Source of the DNA: Bacillota bacterium
Lineage (GTDB): Bacteria; Bacillota; Clostridia; Christensenellales; Aristaeellaceae
Assembly: GCA_023413135.1 (NCBI GenBank)
Contig: JAEZQK010000015.1
Span: 1 to 13,191, forward strand
DNA length: 13,191 bases
Direction: 5' to 3'
Each line of letters opens with the position of its first letter. The stretch's first letter is position 1. This document shows positions 1 through 6,849 of this stretch, one piece after another. Below the pieces are notes generated by a model. That model made no database searches and was not told where the DNA came from. It was given only the letters and a program-made list of their open reading frames with translations. Made by a program: the position numbers and the translations under genes.

Positions 1-119
1 ACGGCCAGCACGTTGACCATGGGAATGATCATGGTGAAGAATACCAGGGCCAGCAAAAGCCCGTTGAAAAGTTTCTGCCCGGGGGACAGCTCGTTGCGGA
101 ACACCTTTGAATAAGCCAT
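1..119 (-). CDS. Carbohydrate ABC transporter permease, LplC/MalG type (N-terminal part, cut by window edge)
   Basis: Only the first 39 or so codons are present; the gene runs off the left edge. The reading starts MAYSKVFRNELSPGQKLFNG and continues straight into a hydrophobic stretch (LLLALVFFTMIIPMVNVLAV), the first membrane helix of a MalG/LplC-type inner permease subunit. The ATG at 119 is preceded by an AGGGGG ribosome site about 8 bases upstream, and the stop of the LplB-type permease gene lies only 15 bp upstream, so the two are co-transcribed. By family knowledge it would pair with that permease as the second membrane subunit of the importer. The conserved EAA loop lies outside the window. 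The family call rests on the short N-terminus plus operon position. Confidence 0.8.
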   Translation of the reverse strand, partial: MAYSKVFRNELSPGQKLFNGLLLALVFFTMIIPMVNVLA

Positions 120-134
120 GATAATACCCCCTGC

Positions 135-1073
135 TTAATAGCCGCTATCCTTGTCATACCCGGCCAGCCATCTGATCCCGGTGGAAATCAAAATGGTGAC
201 CAGCAGCACTACCGTGGCGGCCGCGGTGGCCTTCCCGATCCGCGTCTGCAGAATTCCTTCCTCATAGATGTACAAAAGCAGGCTGCGGATTTGATCCTTG
301 ATGGCCGGGCGGCTTAGGATGAATACCTGGTCAAAATTCCGCAAAACCCCCGTGGCGCCAATGACCAGCAGCGTTTTGATGGTGGGGCCCAATTGCGGGA
401 GGATGATGTGGCGGATCTGCCTCATCCTGGTGGCGCCGTCGATGCGGGCGGCTTCATAAATGGTAGGGTCGATGGTCACGATGCTGGCCATCAAAAGCAC
501 CACAAAATAGCCCGCCTGCTTCCAGGCGTTGGTGAACAGAATCACCGGGCGGCCCCAGGATGCCGTGGTGAAAAAGCCGATCCTATCCAGGCCCAGTTGT
601 TGCAGCACCGTGTTGATAAGGCCGGTAGCGGACAGCACATAGATCCACACGCCGCCAACAACCGTCCAGGAAAACAGGTAGGGCAGGAAGGTCACCGTCT
701 GAATGACGGATTTGACGGCCTTCCGGCGCACCTCGTTCACGCAAATTGCCAGCGCCACCGCCACCGCCAGATTGATAAGCAGCGAGAGCGTTCCCAGGTA
801 TACGGAGTTGAAAAAGGCCTGGCGGAACTGAAAATCACGAAAGATTTCCACGTAATTATTGAGGCCGATGAACTGCGGCGTACCGAAGAAGCGCTCCTTT
901 TGCAGGCTTTGGGTAAACCCCAGAGCCAGCGGATAGAATGAAAAGATGGCAAAATACAAAAAAACCGGCAGAAGCATCAAGTAGATCCACCTGTATTGCC
1001 GGATGCGCTTTTGTAAAAGGAGGCGCTTGCGCCTTCTCTGTTCCTTCTGCGGCCATTGGGTCACGGCATCCAT
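135..1073 (-). CDS. Carbohydrate ABC transporter permease, LplB/MalF type
   Basis: This is a membrane subunit of a binding-protein-dependent sugar importer. After a very basic N-terminus (KEQRRRKRLLLQKR) come about six hydrophobic segments, the first around residues 30-55. The EAA loop that contacts the ATPase is clear near residue 207 (EAARIDGATRMRQIRHIILP). At 312 residues it has normal family length. I chose the ATG at 1073, preceded by GAAAGGGGAAG, over an in-frame TTG at 1094 that has no ribosome site and lies against a hairpin arm. It follows the binding-protein gene by 71 bp and precedes the LplC-type gene by 15 bp. No ATPase gene is in the operon. The substrate cannot be told from the sequence. 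Confidence 0.93.
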   Translation of the reverse strand: MDAVTQWPQKEQRRRKRLLLQKRIRQYRWIYLMLLPVFLYFAIFSFYPLALGFTQSLQKERFFGTPQFIGLNNYVEIFRDFQFRQAFFNSVYLGTLSLLINLAVAVALAICVNEVRRKAVKSVIQTVTFLPYLFSWTVVGGVWIYVLSATGLINTVLQQLGLDRIGFFTTASWGRPVILFTNAWKQAGYFVVLLMASIVTIDPTIYEAARIDGATRMRQIRHIILPQLGPTIKTLLVIGATGVLRNFDQVFILSRPAIKDQIRSLLLYIYEEGILQTRIGKATAAATVVLLVTILISTGIRWLAGYDKDSGY

Positions 1074-1098
1074 CGTTCTTCCCCTTTCGCTCAAAGGA

Positions 1099-1122
1099 GG
1101 GGCTGCCCGCAGGAGCAGCCCC
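1099..1122 (-). terminator. Intercistronic hairpin between binding-protein and permease genes
   Basis: GGGGCTGC pairs with GCAGCCCC (8 bp, 8-base loop). In the minus-strand transcript it lies 22 bases after the binding-protein stop and is followed by only a weak pyrimidine tail (TCCTTT), so full termination is unlikely. In ABC import operons such hairpins typically act as partial attenuators or 3'-end stabilisers, giving more binding protein than permease. That role here is inference. Confidence 0.55.
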
Positions 1123-1144
1123 TGTCTATTGATTTTCCGTCTGC

Positions 1145-2515
1145 CTATTGGATGATTTCCAGTTGCCTAAGCTCGCTCTGCATGGCTGCGACGCCGTCGG
1201 CGGCTGTCATGGAGCCGTTGATGATCTGGGTGGCATACTTGGCAATGGTATCCCGGCACTTGTTGGTATTGGCGTTGTTCAGTTCAGGGGTGGCATATTG
1301 CAGGTATTCCATGGCCTTTTCAAAGCCGGGGTTCCAGCCAACGGGATGGACGAACTGGTTGCTCACAGGCACGGGAGCGCCATGGTCTTTGCCGTGGGAG
1401 GCGCCGACTTCCGTCAAAACCACCTTGCCGTCCACAAGGTTCCAGTCATGGCCTTCGATGCCGATGGAGAGCAGCTCGCCGCCTTCCTGAGTGGCGAAGA
1501 ACTCCAGCGCCTTAAAAGCGCCTTCGGGATTCTTGGCGTTGGCGGGGATCACCCAGATGGAGGGAGCGCCGCGGGAGAGCATGTAATCGGTGGTTTCGCC
1601 CTTGGTGCCCGGCAGGGGATAGGCTTCATACTCGGCGGGATACTGCGCGCCGGCATTTACGTTGTACAGCCCGGTCCAGGCCGCCCAGTCCACCACCACG
1701 CCGGTCTTGCCGGTCTGGAATTTGTTGCGCAGGTCTTTGGTTTCGTCCGTCAGGCAGTTGGGGTCAAGCAGGCCTTCCTTGTACAGTTTGGCCAGCCACT
1801 CCCACACGGGGATAGAGGCATCCGAAGCGGTAGGAACGGTGATGGTGCCGTCCGGACCCTTAACCATACCGCTCTTTAAGCCCACGGCGGAGAACCAGGG
1901 CTGCAGGTCATGCAAGGTTTTCACAACCGTGTTCAGCGCATAGAAGCCTTCGCCGCCAACGGTTTGCAGTTTCTTGAACGCCTCATAGTAGCCGTCCAGG
2001 GTGGGGGTGATGGCATCCACGTCCACGCCGGCCTTCGCCGCCAGCACCTTGTTGATGCTCACCAGCTTGTGGACTTCCTTCTTGTTAAAGCTGGCCCAGA
2101 TCTTCCCATCCACAGTCACCTGGTCCCATTCGGAGGGGGTGACGACATTGGCATCGCCAAGCACCGGGGAGGCTTTGACCATTTCGGTCAGGTCCGTCAA
2201 AGCGCTCTGCTCCATCAGGCTGTACATCATGGTCACGGGCACATAGATCAGGTCATACTGTTCGCCGCCCATGAGCTTTTGCATCACAACGTTGTCATAG
2301 TCGGAAGCGGGCTTTTCCATGGTGACGGTAAGGTTCAGCGCCTTGCCCAGGGCTTCCTGGAAAAGTACCATCTCGGCCTCGTCCTTGCCGCCGGTGACGG
2401 CGGTAAGCAGCCGCAGCTCACCCGTCGGGGCGGTCTCAGCCAAGGACGCCATTGCCGGCATCAAAAGTGCCAGCGCCAAGGTCATGACGAGCAGTGTTTT
2501 GAGCATTTTCTTCAT
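1145..2515 (-). CDS. ABC transporter solute-binding protein, family 1 (LplA-like)
   Basis: This is a 456-residue extracellular sugar-binding protein, first gene of the minus-strand import operon. The N-terminus MKKMLKTLLVMTLALALLMP is a classic signal peptide, with likely cleavage after AMA (residue 23) or SLA (residue 26). There is no cysteine near the cleavage site, so it is not an obvious lipoprotein. The mature part has typical family features: VTMEKPASDYDNVVMQKLMG near the start, a WEWLAKLYKEGLLDP segment, and the alternating two-lobe pattern of Venus-flytrap binding proteins. An upstream in-frame ATG at 2566 would add 17 hydrophilic residues before the signal peptide and is rejected. 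AGGAGG lies 11 bases before the chosen start. It probably binds an oligosaccharide or sugar derivative; the exact ligand is unknown. Confidence 0.92.
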   Translation of the reverse strand: MKKMLKTLLVMTLALALLMPAMASLAETAPTGELRLLTAVTGGKDEAEMVLFQEALGKALNLTVTMEKPASDYDNVVMQKLMGGEQYDLIYVPVTMMYSLMEQSALTDLTEMVKASPVLGDANVVTPSEWDQVTVDGKIWASFNKKEVHKLVSINKVLAAKAGVDVDAITPTLDGYYEAFKKLQTVGGEGFYALNTVVKTLHDLQPWFSAVGLKSGMVKGPDGTITVPTASDASIPVWEWLAKLYKEGLLDPNCLTDETKDLRNKFQTGKTGVVVDWAAWTGLYNVNAGAQYPAEYEAYPLPGTKGETTDYMLSRGAPSIWVIPANAKNPEGAFKALEFFATQEGGELLSIGIEGHDWNLVDGKVVLTEVGASHGKDHGAPVPVSNQFVHPVGWNPGFEKAMEYLQYATPELNNANTNKCRDTIAKYATQIINGSMTAADGVAAMQSELRQLEIIQ

Positions 2516-2598
2516 TTTTGATCCATCCTCCTGCTTTTTTGGGTTGACAAAAAGGGCCGGGCGCATATAGCCCTCCGCCGATTCCGATCAACCATCCT

Positions 2599-2660
2599 GG
2601 ATATAGAATACCATCATATATCCAAAAGTTCAATATGTATTTAATGATATTCTGGATATA
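2599..2660. repeat. Three TGGATATA boxes (two direct, one inverted) in the divergent promoter region
   Basis: TGGATATA occurs on the plus strand at 2598-2605 and 2653-2660 and inverted (TATATCCA) at 2617-2624. The first two form an inverted repeat with an 11-base gap. The repeats overlap the spacer and -10 box of the predicted minus-strand operon promoter, which suggests binding sites for a regulator, possibly the GntR/LacI protein encoded next door. The region is AT-rich, so chance matches are possible. Confidence 0.45.
2605..2633 (-). promoter_or_regulatory. Predicted sigma-A-type promoter of the minus-strand import operon
   Basis: On the minus strand TTGAAC (2633-2628) is followed by a 17-base spacer and TATTCT (2610-2605). 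Each box matches the consensus at 4 of 6 positions and the spacing is ideal. It lies about 90 bp upstream of the binding-protein start in AT-rich sequence. The TGGATATA repeats overlap it. Confidence 0.5.
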
Positions 2661-2696
2661 TTTATGATAGATCCACGCAAGTTTCGACCTTATCTA

Positions 2697-2725
2697 TTGA
2701 AGGGGGTTGATATATTTGGTATAAT
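2697..2725 (+). promoter_or_regulatory. Predicted promoter of the GntR/LacI regulator gene
   Basis: TTGAAG (2697-2702), a 17-base spacer and a perfect TATAAT (2720-2725) lie 48 bp upstream of the regulator start. The -10 box sits inside a palindrome (2717-2729), so a repressor bound there would block the promoter. Confidence 0.65.
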
Positions 2726-2729
2726 ACCA
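2717..2729. promoter_or_regulatory. Candidate operator: palindrome TGGTATAATACCA over the regulator -10 box
   Basis: A perfect 13-base palindrome centred on position 2723 covers the -10 box of the regulator promoter. A short GGTAT/ATACC dyad is a plausible size for a GntR-type winged-helix dimer site and would give autoregulation. A related dyad, GGTATTCATACC, lies at 3908-3919 upstream of the second import operon promoter. The assignment is inference. Confidence 0.45.
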
Positions 2730-2772
2730 GAAAACATATATACATGGGCCGCAAGCCTGCAGGAGGCCTTTT

Positions 2773-3900
2773 ATGGATTCACCGTATTTGTACCAGGAGA
2801 TTTATGCCAAGTTGGCGGAGGAGATCCGCAGCGGCCGGCGGGAGCCCGGGGACCAGGTGGAGACGGAAAGGGAGCTGGCGCAAAAGCACCACGTAAGCCG
2901 GATTACAACGAAGCGGGCGCTGAATCTTTTAGAGGAGGAAGGGCTGGTTGTGCGAAGGCGGGGGCTTGGCACCTTCGTGGCCAACCCGGCGGAAGCGGGC
3001 GCAAAATCCTTGGCATCCAAGGCGTCCTTTGCATTGCGGGAAAGCTCCGACATGCGGTTGGGACTGATCATGGAGGACCTGGGGGAGACGTATGCCCTGA
3101 GCCTGTTTTATGAAATCGACCGGCAGGCCTCCCAGGCGGGCTTCCAATTGTGCCTGTCCGTATCCTACGGCGATCAAAAGAAGGAGAGGACAGCCCTGCA
3201 TCAATTACTTTCTTTGGGTGTGCAGGGCATCATTATCATGCCGGCCCATAGCCGCTACTATAATACGGATTTATTGCGCCTGGTGCTGGATCATTTTCCG
3301 GTGGTGATCATCGACCGGCCGCTGAACGGTATCCCCGCGCCCTGCGTGTATACGGACAACCTCAAGGCATCGTCCATTTTGACGGAGCTGCTGGTTCAAA
3401 AAGGGCATCAGTACATCGGCCTGATTACAGCGGCTACCAGTGAGGCCATTTCCCTGGAGGAGCGCTATATGGGGTATGTGCAGGTGATGAAAAGCCATGG
3501 CCTGATAGAGATGGAGCCGCTGGTGCTGCCCATGGTCAGCCGCCTGGGTATGTTTGGGGAAGGCCCCCGGGACGACGGGCGGCAGCAGGACGCCATAGCG
3601 CAATGGCTTAAGCAACATCCTCATGTCACGGCTGTGATCGGCACCGAATACGGTATCGCCGAATGGGTAAGGATCGCGGCGGGGCAGCTTGGGAAACAGA
3701 TCCCCAAGGATCTGGCGGTTTGCTGCTTTGATGAAAAATATGGGTTTCTGGGGAACTTCCTGTATACCCATATGCGGCAGAACGGTCCGGCCATCGCCCA
3801 AAAGGCCATGGAGCTGATGAGGGATATGCTGGATGGAAAGGACGTGCGCAGGCAGACCCATCTGATTCCTGCATCATGCCTTCAGGGGGAAACCACCTGA
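2773..3900 (+). CDS. GntR-family DNA-binding domain fused to LacI-type sugar-sensing domain (AraR-like regulator)
   Basis: This is a transcription regulator of 375 residues. Residues about 4-70 are a GntR winged helix-turn-helix: YQEIYAKLAEEIRSGRREPG, then ELAQKHHVSRITTKRALNLL and the wing GLVVRRRGLGTFVAN. Residues about 95-370 are a LacI/periplasmic-binding-protein-like effector domain: RLGLIMEDLGE, VQGIIIMPAHSRYYN, FPVVIIDRPLNGIPAPCVYTDN, KGHQYIGLITAA. This GntR-LacI arrangement is that of AraR-like repressors of sugar genes. AGGAGG lies 6 bases before the ATG. The gene is divergent from the first import operon and upstream of the second in the same direction, so it probably controls one or both in response to the imported sugar. 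The effector is unknown. Confidence 0.93.
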   Translation: MDSPYLYQEIYAKLAEEIRSGRREPGDQVETERELAQKHHVSRITTKRALNLLEEEGLVVRRRGLGTFVANPAEAGAKSLASKASFALRESSDMRLGLIMEDLGETYALSLFYEIDRQASQAGFQLCLSVSYGDQKKERTALHQLLSLGVQGIIIMPAHSRYYNTDLLRLVLDHFPVVIIDRPLNGIPAPCVYTDNLKASSILTELLVQKGHQYIGLITAATSEAISLEERYMGYVQVMKSHGLIEMEPLVLPMVSRLGMFGEGPRDDGRQQDAIAQWLKQHPHVTAVIGTEYGIAEWVRIAAGQLGKQIPKDLAVCCFDEKYGFLGNFLYTHMRQNGPAIAQKAMELMRDMLDGKDVRRQTHLIPASCLQGETT

Positions 3901-3905
3901 CAAGC

Positions 3906-3921
3906 CGGGTATTCATACCCG
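3906..3921. promoter_or_regulatory. Palindrome CGGGTAT-TC-ATACCCG downstream of the regulator gene
   Basis: This is a 7-bp inverted repeat with a 2-base centre, 5 bases after the regulator stop and 21 bases upstream of the -35 box of the next promoter. It lacks a following T-run and the 2-base loop is too tight for a good terminator, so an operator is more likely. Its core resembles the palindrome over the regulator promoter. Confidence 0.4.
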
Positions 3922-3942
3922 ATGCTGAATCATCCGTCCCTG

Positions 3943-3971
3943 TTGACAGTTTGCAATATGCATGCTACAAT
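3943..3971 (+). promoter_or_regulatory. Strong predicted promoter of the second import operon
   Basis: A perfect TTGACA (3943-3948), a 17-base spacer and TACAAT (3966-3971, 5 of 6) lie about 120 bp upstream of the binding-protein ATG. The long leader holds an AT-rich stretch and a small 6-bp hairpin (4037-4042 with 4052-4057); I recognise no riboswitch in it. Confidence 0.75.
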
Positions 3972-4089
3972 TTGGTAAAATGAAACAATGGTTCACGGTG
4001 TCGAAAAAAAGTGAAATAAATTTTTGATCCGCAGCCGTTGTTTTATCGTTCAACAACCATGGGAGAATTTCATCAAAGGAGGCACATCC

Positions 4090-5628
4090 ATGAAAAAACT
4101 CTTGGCACTCGTCCTCATACTGGCCATGGCGATGGGCTGCACTGCCGTAAGCGCTGCCGCCCAAGCGGCGGAGCCCATCAAAATCTCACTGTATTACTCT
4201 GACAACGCAACCCTGCCCTTCAAGGAAGACTGGCTCACCATTGCGGAGATCGAGAAGCGCTTCAATGTGGATCTCACTTTCGAGCCGATCCCAATCGCCG
4301 ACTATCCCACCAAGGTATCCCTGGCGCTGACGACAGGCACCAATGCGCCCGACGTGATCCTCTACCAGACCACCAAGGGGGAGAATGGCTCCCTGGCATT
4401 AAACGGCGCGATCGTGCCCATCAGCGATTACGCGGATTGGACGCCCAACTTCAACGCCCGCGTAGAAGAGTTTGGCCTCAAGGATAATGTGGATGCCCTG
4501 AAGCTGGGTGACGGCAAGCGGTACTATCTGCCTGCGCTGTTCGACATCCCCTTCTATGACGGCGGCCTCATCCTGCGGGATGATTACCTGACCCAGAAGG
4601 GATTGAGCGCCCCCAAGACGTACGATGACCTGTATGCCATTCTCAAAGCGTACAAGGCGGACTATCCCGATTCCTATCCCCTTACCATCCTGGCCGGCCC
4701 GCGGGTGCTGTACCGTATGACCATGCCTGCCTATGGCGTAAGCTTAGGCAAGAACGGCGCTTCCGGAACCAATGTGCTCAGCTGGGACTATGAGAACAAG
4801 GTTTACTTCGAAGGCGCTATCAGCGAGCAGTTCAAGCAGTACATCACTTTCTTCGCCAAGCTGTATGCCGAAGGCCTGCTGGATCCCGAAATGGCCGATC
4901 CCATCAACGGCGACGTATGGGCCCAGAAGCTTGCTACCGGCAAGGCCATGGCCTCCTACGCCTACTATGACCAGATTGGCGGCGTGGCAGGCTCCTCCGA
5001 GATCGAGGGCTTCAGCCTGCAAATGTATCCCGCTTTGGCCGGCCCCGCGGGCGCGCACCATCAGCCCAAGAGCCCCACAGGTTCGGGCATCCTGTTCCCC
5101 ACCGCTACCTCCAAGCGCGCCGACTTTGAACAGGTGGTGCGGGCCATTGATGCCTGCTTCTTCTCTGAGGAAGCCGCCAAGATCTGGTGCCTGGGCGTGG
5201 AAGGCGTGACCTACACCGAGGAGAACGGTGTGGTAACCTACGCGGAGGAACTGCGCAATTCTCCCAGCGGCGTGTACAAGACCATGCAGGTGAACTATGG
5301 CTGCGGTACCGACGTCACCCAGATGGTATGGTACAATGCCCGCGAGATGACCAAGTACGACGAGAACTATTCCAAGATCAATGCGGAAGTGGCCGCCATG
5401 GGCGATGTAATCCAGGCCATCCCGCCGTCCCCGCTGTTTGACGACATGACTGCCGAGGAGGCCGGCCTCATGCAGACCGCCCTGTTCAATACTTTTGATG
5501 TGTGGGTGGATGCTTTCCTGACCGGCAAAAAATCCGTGGAAGCCGACTGGGATGCGTATGTGACCGAAATGAAGGGCCTTCAAATCGAGGAGTTCTGCAA
5601 GCTGTACAACGACCATATGCCTAAGTGA
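4090..5628 (+). CDS. ABC transporter solute-binding protein, family 1 (LplA-like), second operon
   Basis: This is a 512-residue extracellular binding protein, first gene of the plus-strand import operon. MKKLLALVLILAMAMGC is a signal peptide. Cys17 after AMG could be a weak lipobox, but AQA near residue 26 could also be a signal peptidase I site. The mature part shows family features: ISLYYSDNATLPFKEDWLTI, the TNAPDVILYQT segment, and YITFFAKLYAEGLLDPEMAD. I chose the ATG at 4090 because AGGAGG lies 7 bases upstream and the signal peptide begins there; an in-frame ATG at 4024 adds 22 non-signal residues. It resembles the first operon's binding protein only in general family features, so the two importers probably take different sugars. 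The ligand is unknown. Confidence 0.93.
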   Translation: MKKLLALVLILAMAMGCTAVSAAAQAAEPIKISLYYSDNATLPFKEDWLTIAEIEKRFNVDLTFEPIPIADYPTKVSLALTTGTNAPDVILYQTTKGENGSLALNGAIVPISDYADWTPNFNARVEEFGLKDNVDALKLGDGKRYYLPALFDIPFYDGGLILRDDYLTQKGLSAPKTYDDLYAILKAYKADYPDSYPLTILAGPRVLYRMTMPAYGVSLGKNGASGTNVLSWDYENKVYFEGAISEQFKQYITFFAKLYAEGLLDPEMADPINGDVWAQKLATGKAMASYAYYDQIGGVAGSSEIEGFSLQMYPALAGPAGAHHQPKSPTGSGILFPTATSKRADFEQVVRAIDACFFSEEAAKIWCLGVEGVTYTEENGVVTYAEELRNSPSGVYKTMQVNYGCGTDVTQMVWYNAREMTKYDENYSKINAEVAAMGDVIQAIPPSPLFDDMTAEEAGLMQTALFNTFDVWVDAFLTGKKSVEADWDAYVTEMKGLQIEEFCKLYNDHMPK

Positions 5629-5646
5629 TAGCTGATACTGCTTCCA

Positions 5647-5781
5647 AACATTATTGCGTCGTTGCCGTGGATCTTTTCGCGCACTACGGCGTCGACTGCC
5701 GCTTAGCGTAGCGCTGCTACGCCTCGCTTTGTCTCCTTGTATTGCGCAAAAATCTCTCACGGCCATCGACGCAATAATGTT
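5647..5781. repeat. 135-bp palindromic element (MITE-like or REP-like) in the binding-protein/permease gap
   Basis: Perfect 15-base terminal inverted repeats (AACATTATTGCGTCG at 5647-5661, complement at 5767-5781) enclose sequence that keeps pairing inwards: CCGTG/CACGG, then TTTTCGCGCA against TGCGCAAAAA, up to an apex stem GCGTAGC-GCT-GCTACGC (5706-5722) exactly at the centre. As RNA or single-stranded DNA it would fold into one long imperfect hairpin. It carries no gene. Size and architecture fit a non-autonomous miniature element or bacterial intergenic palindrome. I cannot identify its family or see a clear target-site duplication. Confidence 0.75.
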
Positions 5782-5809
5782 CTCCATTAGTATGATTCCA
5801 ATCCATAAA

Positions 5810-5846
5810 GCGGGCCGCACCATGGCCCTCGCATGGTGCGGCCCGC
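5810..5846 (+). terminator. Very stable hairpin before the LplB-type permease gene
   Basis: GCGGGCCGCACCATG pairs perfectly with CATGGTGCGGCCCGC (15 bp, 7-base loop). The sequence after it (GCTGTTGAAG) has no T-run, so it should only partly terminate. It matches in position the hairpin between the binding-protein and permease genes of the minus-strand operon, and would protect binding-protein mRNA or reduce permease expression. Confidence 0.6.
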
Positions 5847-5872
5847 GCTGTTGAAGCAAGGAGTTGAAACAG

Positions 5873-6835
5873 TTGGCGCGAAGCGGTAAACCCGGCCGGA
5901 AGGCTGAGCGGGCGTACAAGGAGCCCATGCGCCGGCATTTTTCAAAGTACAAGCAGCTGTATGCCATGCTGCTCCTGCCGGTCATCTATTTTGTTCTATT
6001 CAAGTATGTTCCCATGTTTGGAAATGTACTGGCTTTCAGGCGCTACCGGCCCGGCATGGGTCCCTTTGGTGTAACCTGGGCGGAGCCTATCACCCGCTAT
6101 TTTCAGTTGTTCATGCGGGATAAAGCCTTCTGGCAGGCGTTCCAAAATACGCTGACTCTTTCCGTTACAAACCTGGTGGTCAATTTCCCGATCCCCATTA
6201 TTTTTGCCGTATTGCTCAACGAGGTGCGGAACCTGCGCTTCAAAAAACTGGTGCAAACGGTTTCCTATATGCCCCGCTTTATATCCACGGTTGTGGTGGT
6301 CGCCATTATGGGCGAACTTCTATCTCCCAGCAGCGGAATTATCAATCTGTTTTTGAAAAGCACGTTTGGTACGCAGCCCATCTACTTCATGAACGAGCCG
6401 GAATACTTCCGCTTTCTGTATGTATTTTCCGATACCTGGCAGTTTACGGGTTGGACGGCCATCATTTATCTGGCCGCCATCACGGGCATCAACAGCGATC
6501 TGTTTGAAGCCGCCACCATCGACGGGGCAAACCGGTTGCAACAGATCGTATATGTGACCATTCCTTCCATTCTGCCCACCATCATGGTGATGCTGATCCT
6601 CAATGTGGGCCGCCTATTGAGCCTTGGTTTTGAAAAGGTGCTTTTGATGTATACGCCTTCCAATTCCGGCGTCAGCGATATCCTCGACACACTGGTGTAC
6701 CGTACGGGTCTTACCGGGCAAAACAATTATTCCTATGCTACCGCCATAGGGTTGTTCAGCGGCGTGATCGGCGTAGTGCTGGTGGTAAGCGCCAATGCAA
6801 TGAGCAAAAAACTCACCGGCGACAGCATTTATTAA
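5873..6835 (+). CDS. Carbohydrate ABC transporter permease, LplB type, second operon
   Basis: This is a membrane subunit of the second sugar importer, 320 residues from a TTG start at 5873. AAGGAG ends 9 bases before this TTG; the longer reading from a TTG at 5864 would abut the ribosome site directly, so I prefer 5873. The basic N-terminus is followed by the LplB-type opening helix (LYAMLLLPVIYFVLFKYVPM) and five more hydrophobic segments. The EAA loop is near residue 212 (EAATIDGANRLQQIVYVTIP). The LplC-type gene follows directly, its ribosome site overlapping this stop codon, so translation is probably coupled. No ATPase gene is nearby. Confidence 0.93.
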   Translation: MARSGKPGRKAERAYKEPMRRHFSKYKQLYAMLLLPVIYFVLFKYVPMFGNVLAFRRYRPGMGPFGVTWAEPITRYFQLFMRDKAFWQAFQNTLTLSVTNLVVNFPIPIIFAVLLNEVRNLRFKKLVQTVSYMPRFISTVVVVAIMGELLSPSSGIINLFLKSTFGTQPIYFMNEPEYFRFLYVFSDTWQFTGWTAIIYLAAITGINSDLFEAATIDGANRLQQIVYVTIPSILPTIMVMLILNVGRLLSLGFEKVLLMYTPSNSGVSDILDTLVYRTGLTGQNNYSYATAIGLFSGVIGVVLVVSANAMSKKLTGDSIY

Positions 6836-6849
6836 GGAGGTGCAGCTTG

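Noticed and set aside
2516..2566. N-terminal extension of the first binding protein to an ATG at 2566
   Set aside because: It would place a charged 17-residue stretch before a perfect signal peptide, and the AGGAGG site lies inside it next to the ATG at 2515.
3972..4076. Possible riboswitch in the leader of the second import operon
   Set aside because: Only a weak 6-bp hairpin (4037-4057) and AT-rich sequence are visible; nothing matches a riboswitch class I know.
5654..5854. 66-codon open frame across the palindromic element
   Set aside because: It is explained by the inverted repeat; it has no ribosome site and no recognisable protein features.
4744..5985. 413-codon open frame on the minus strand opposite the second binding protein and first permease
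   Set aside because: It is antisense to a clear binding-protein gene, crosses the palindromic element, is rich in Gly/His from reversed codons, and resembles no family.
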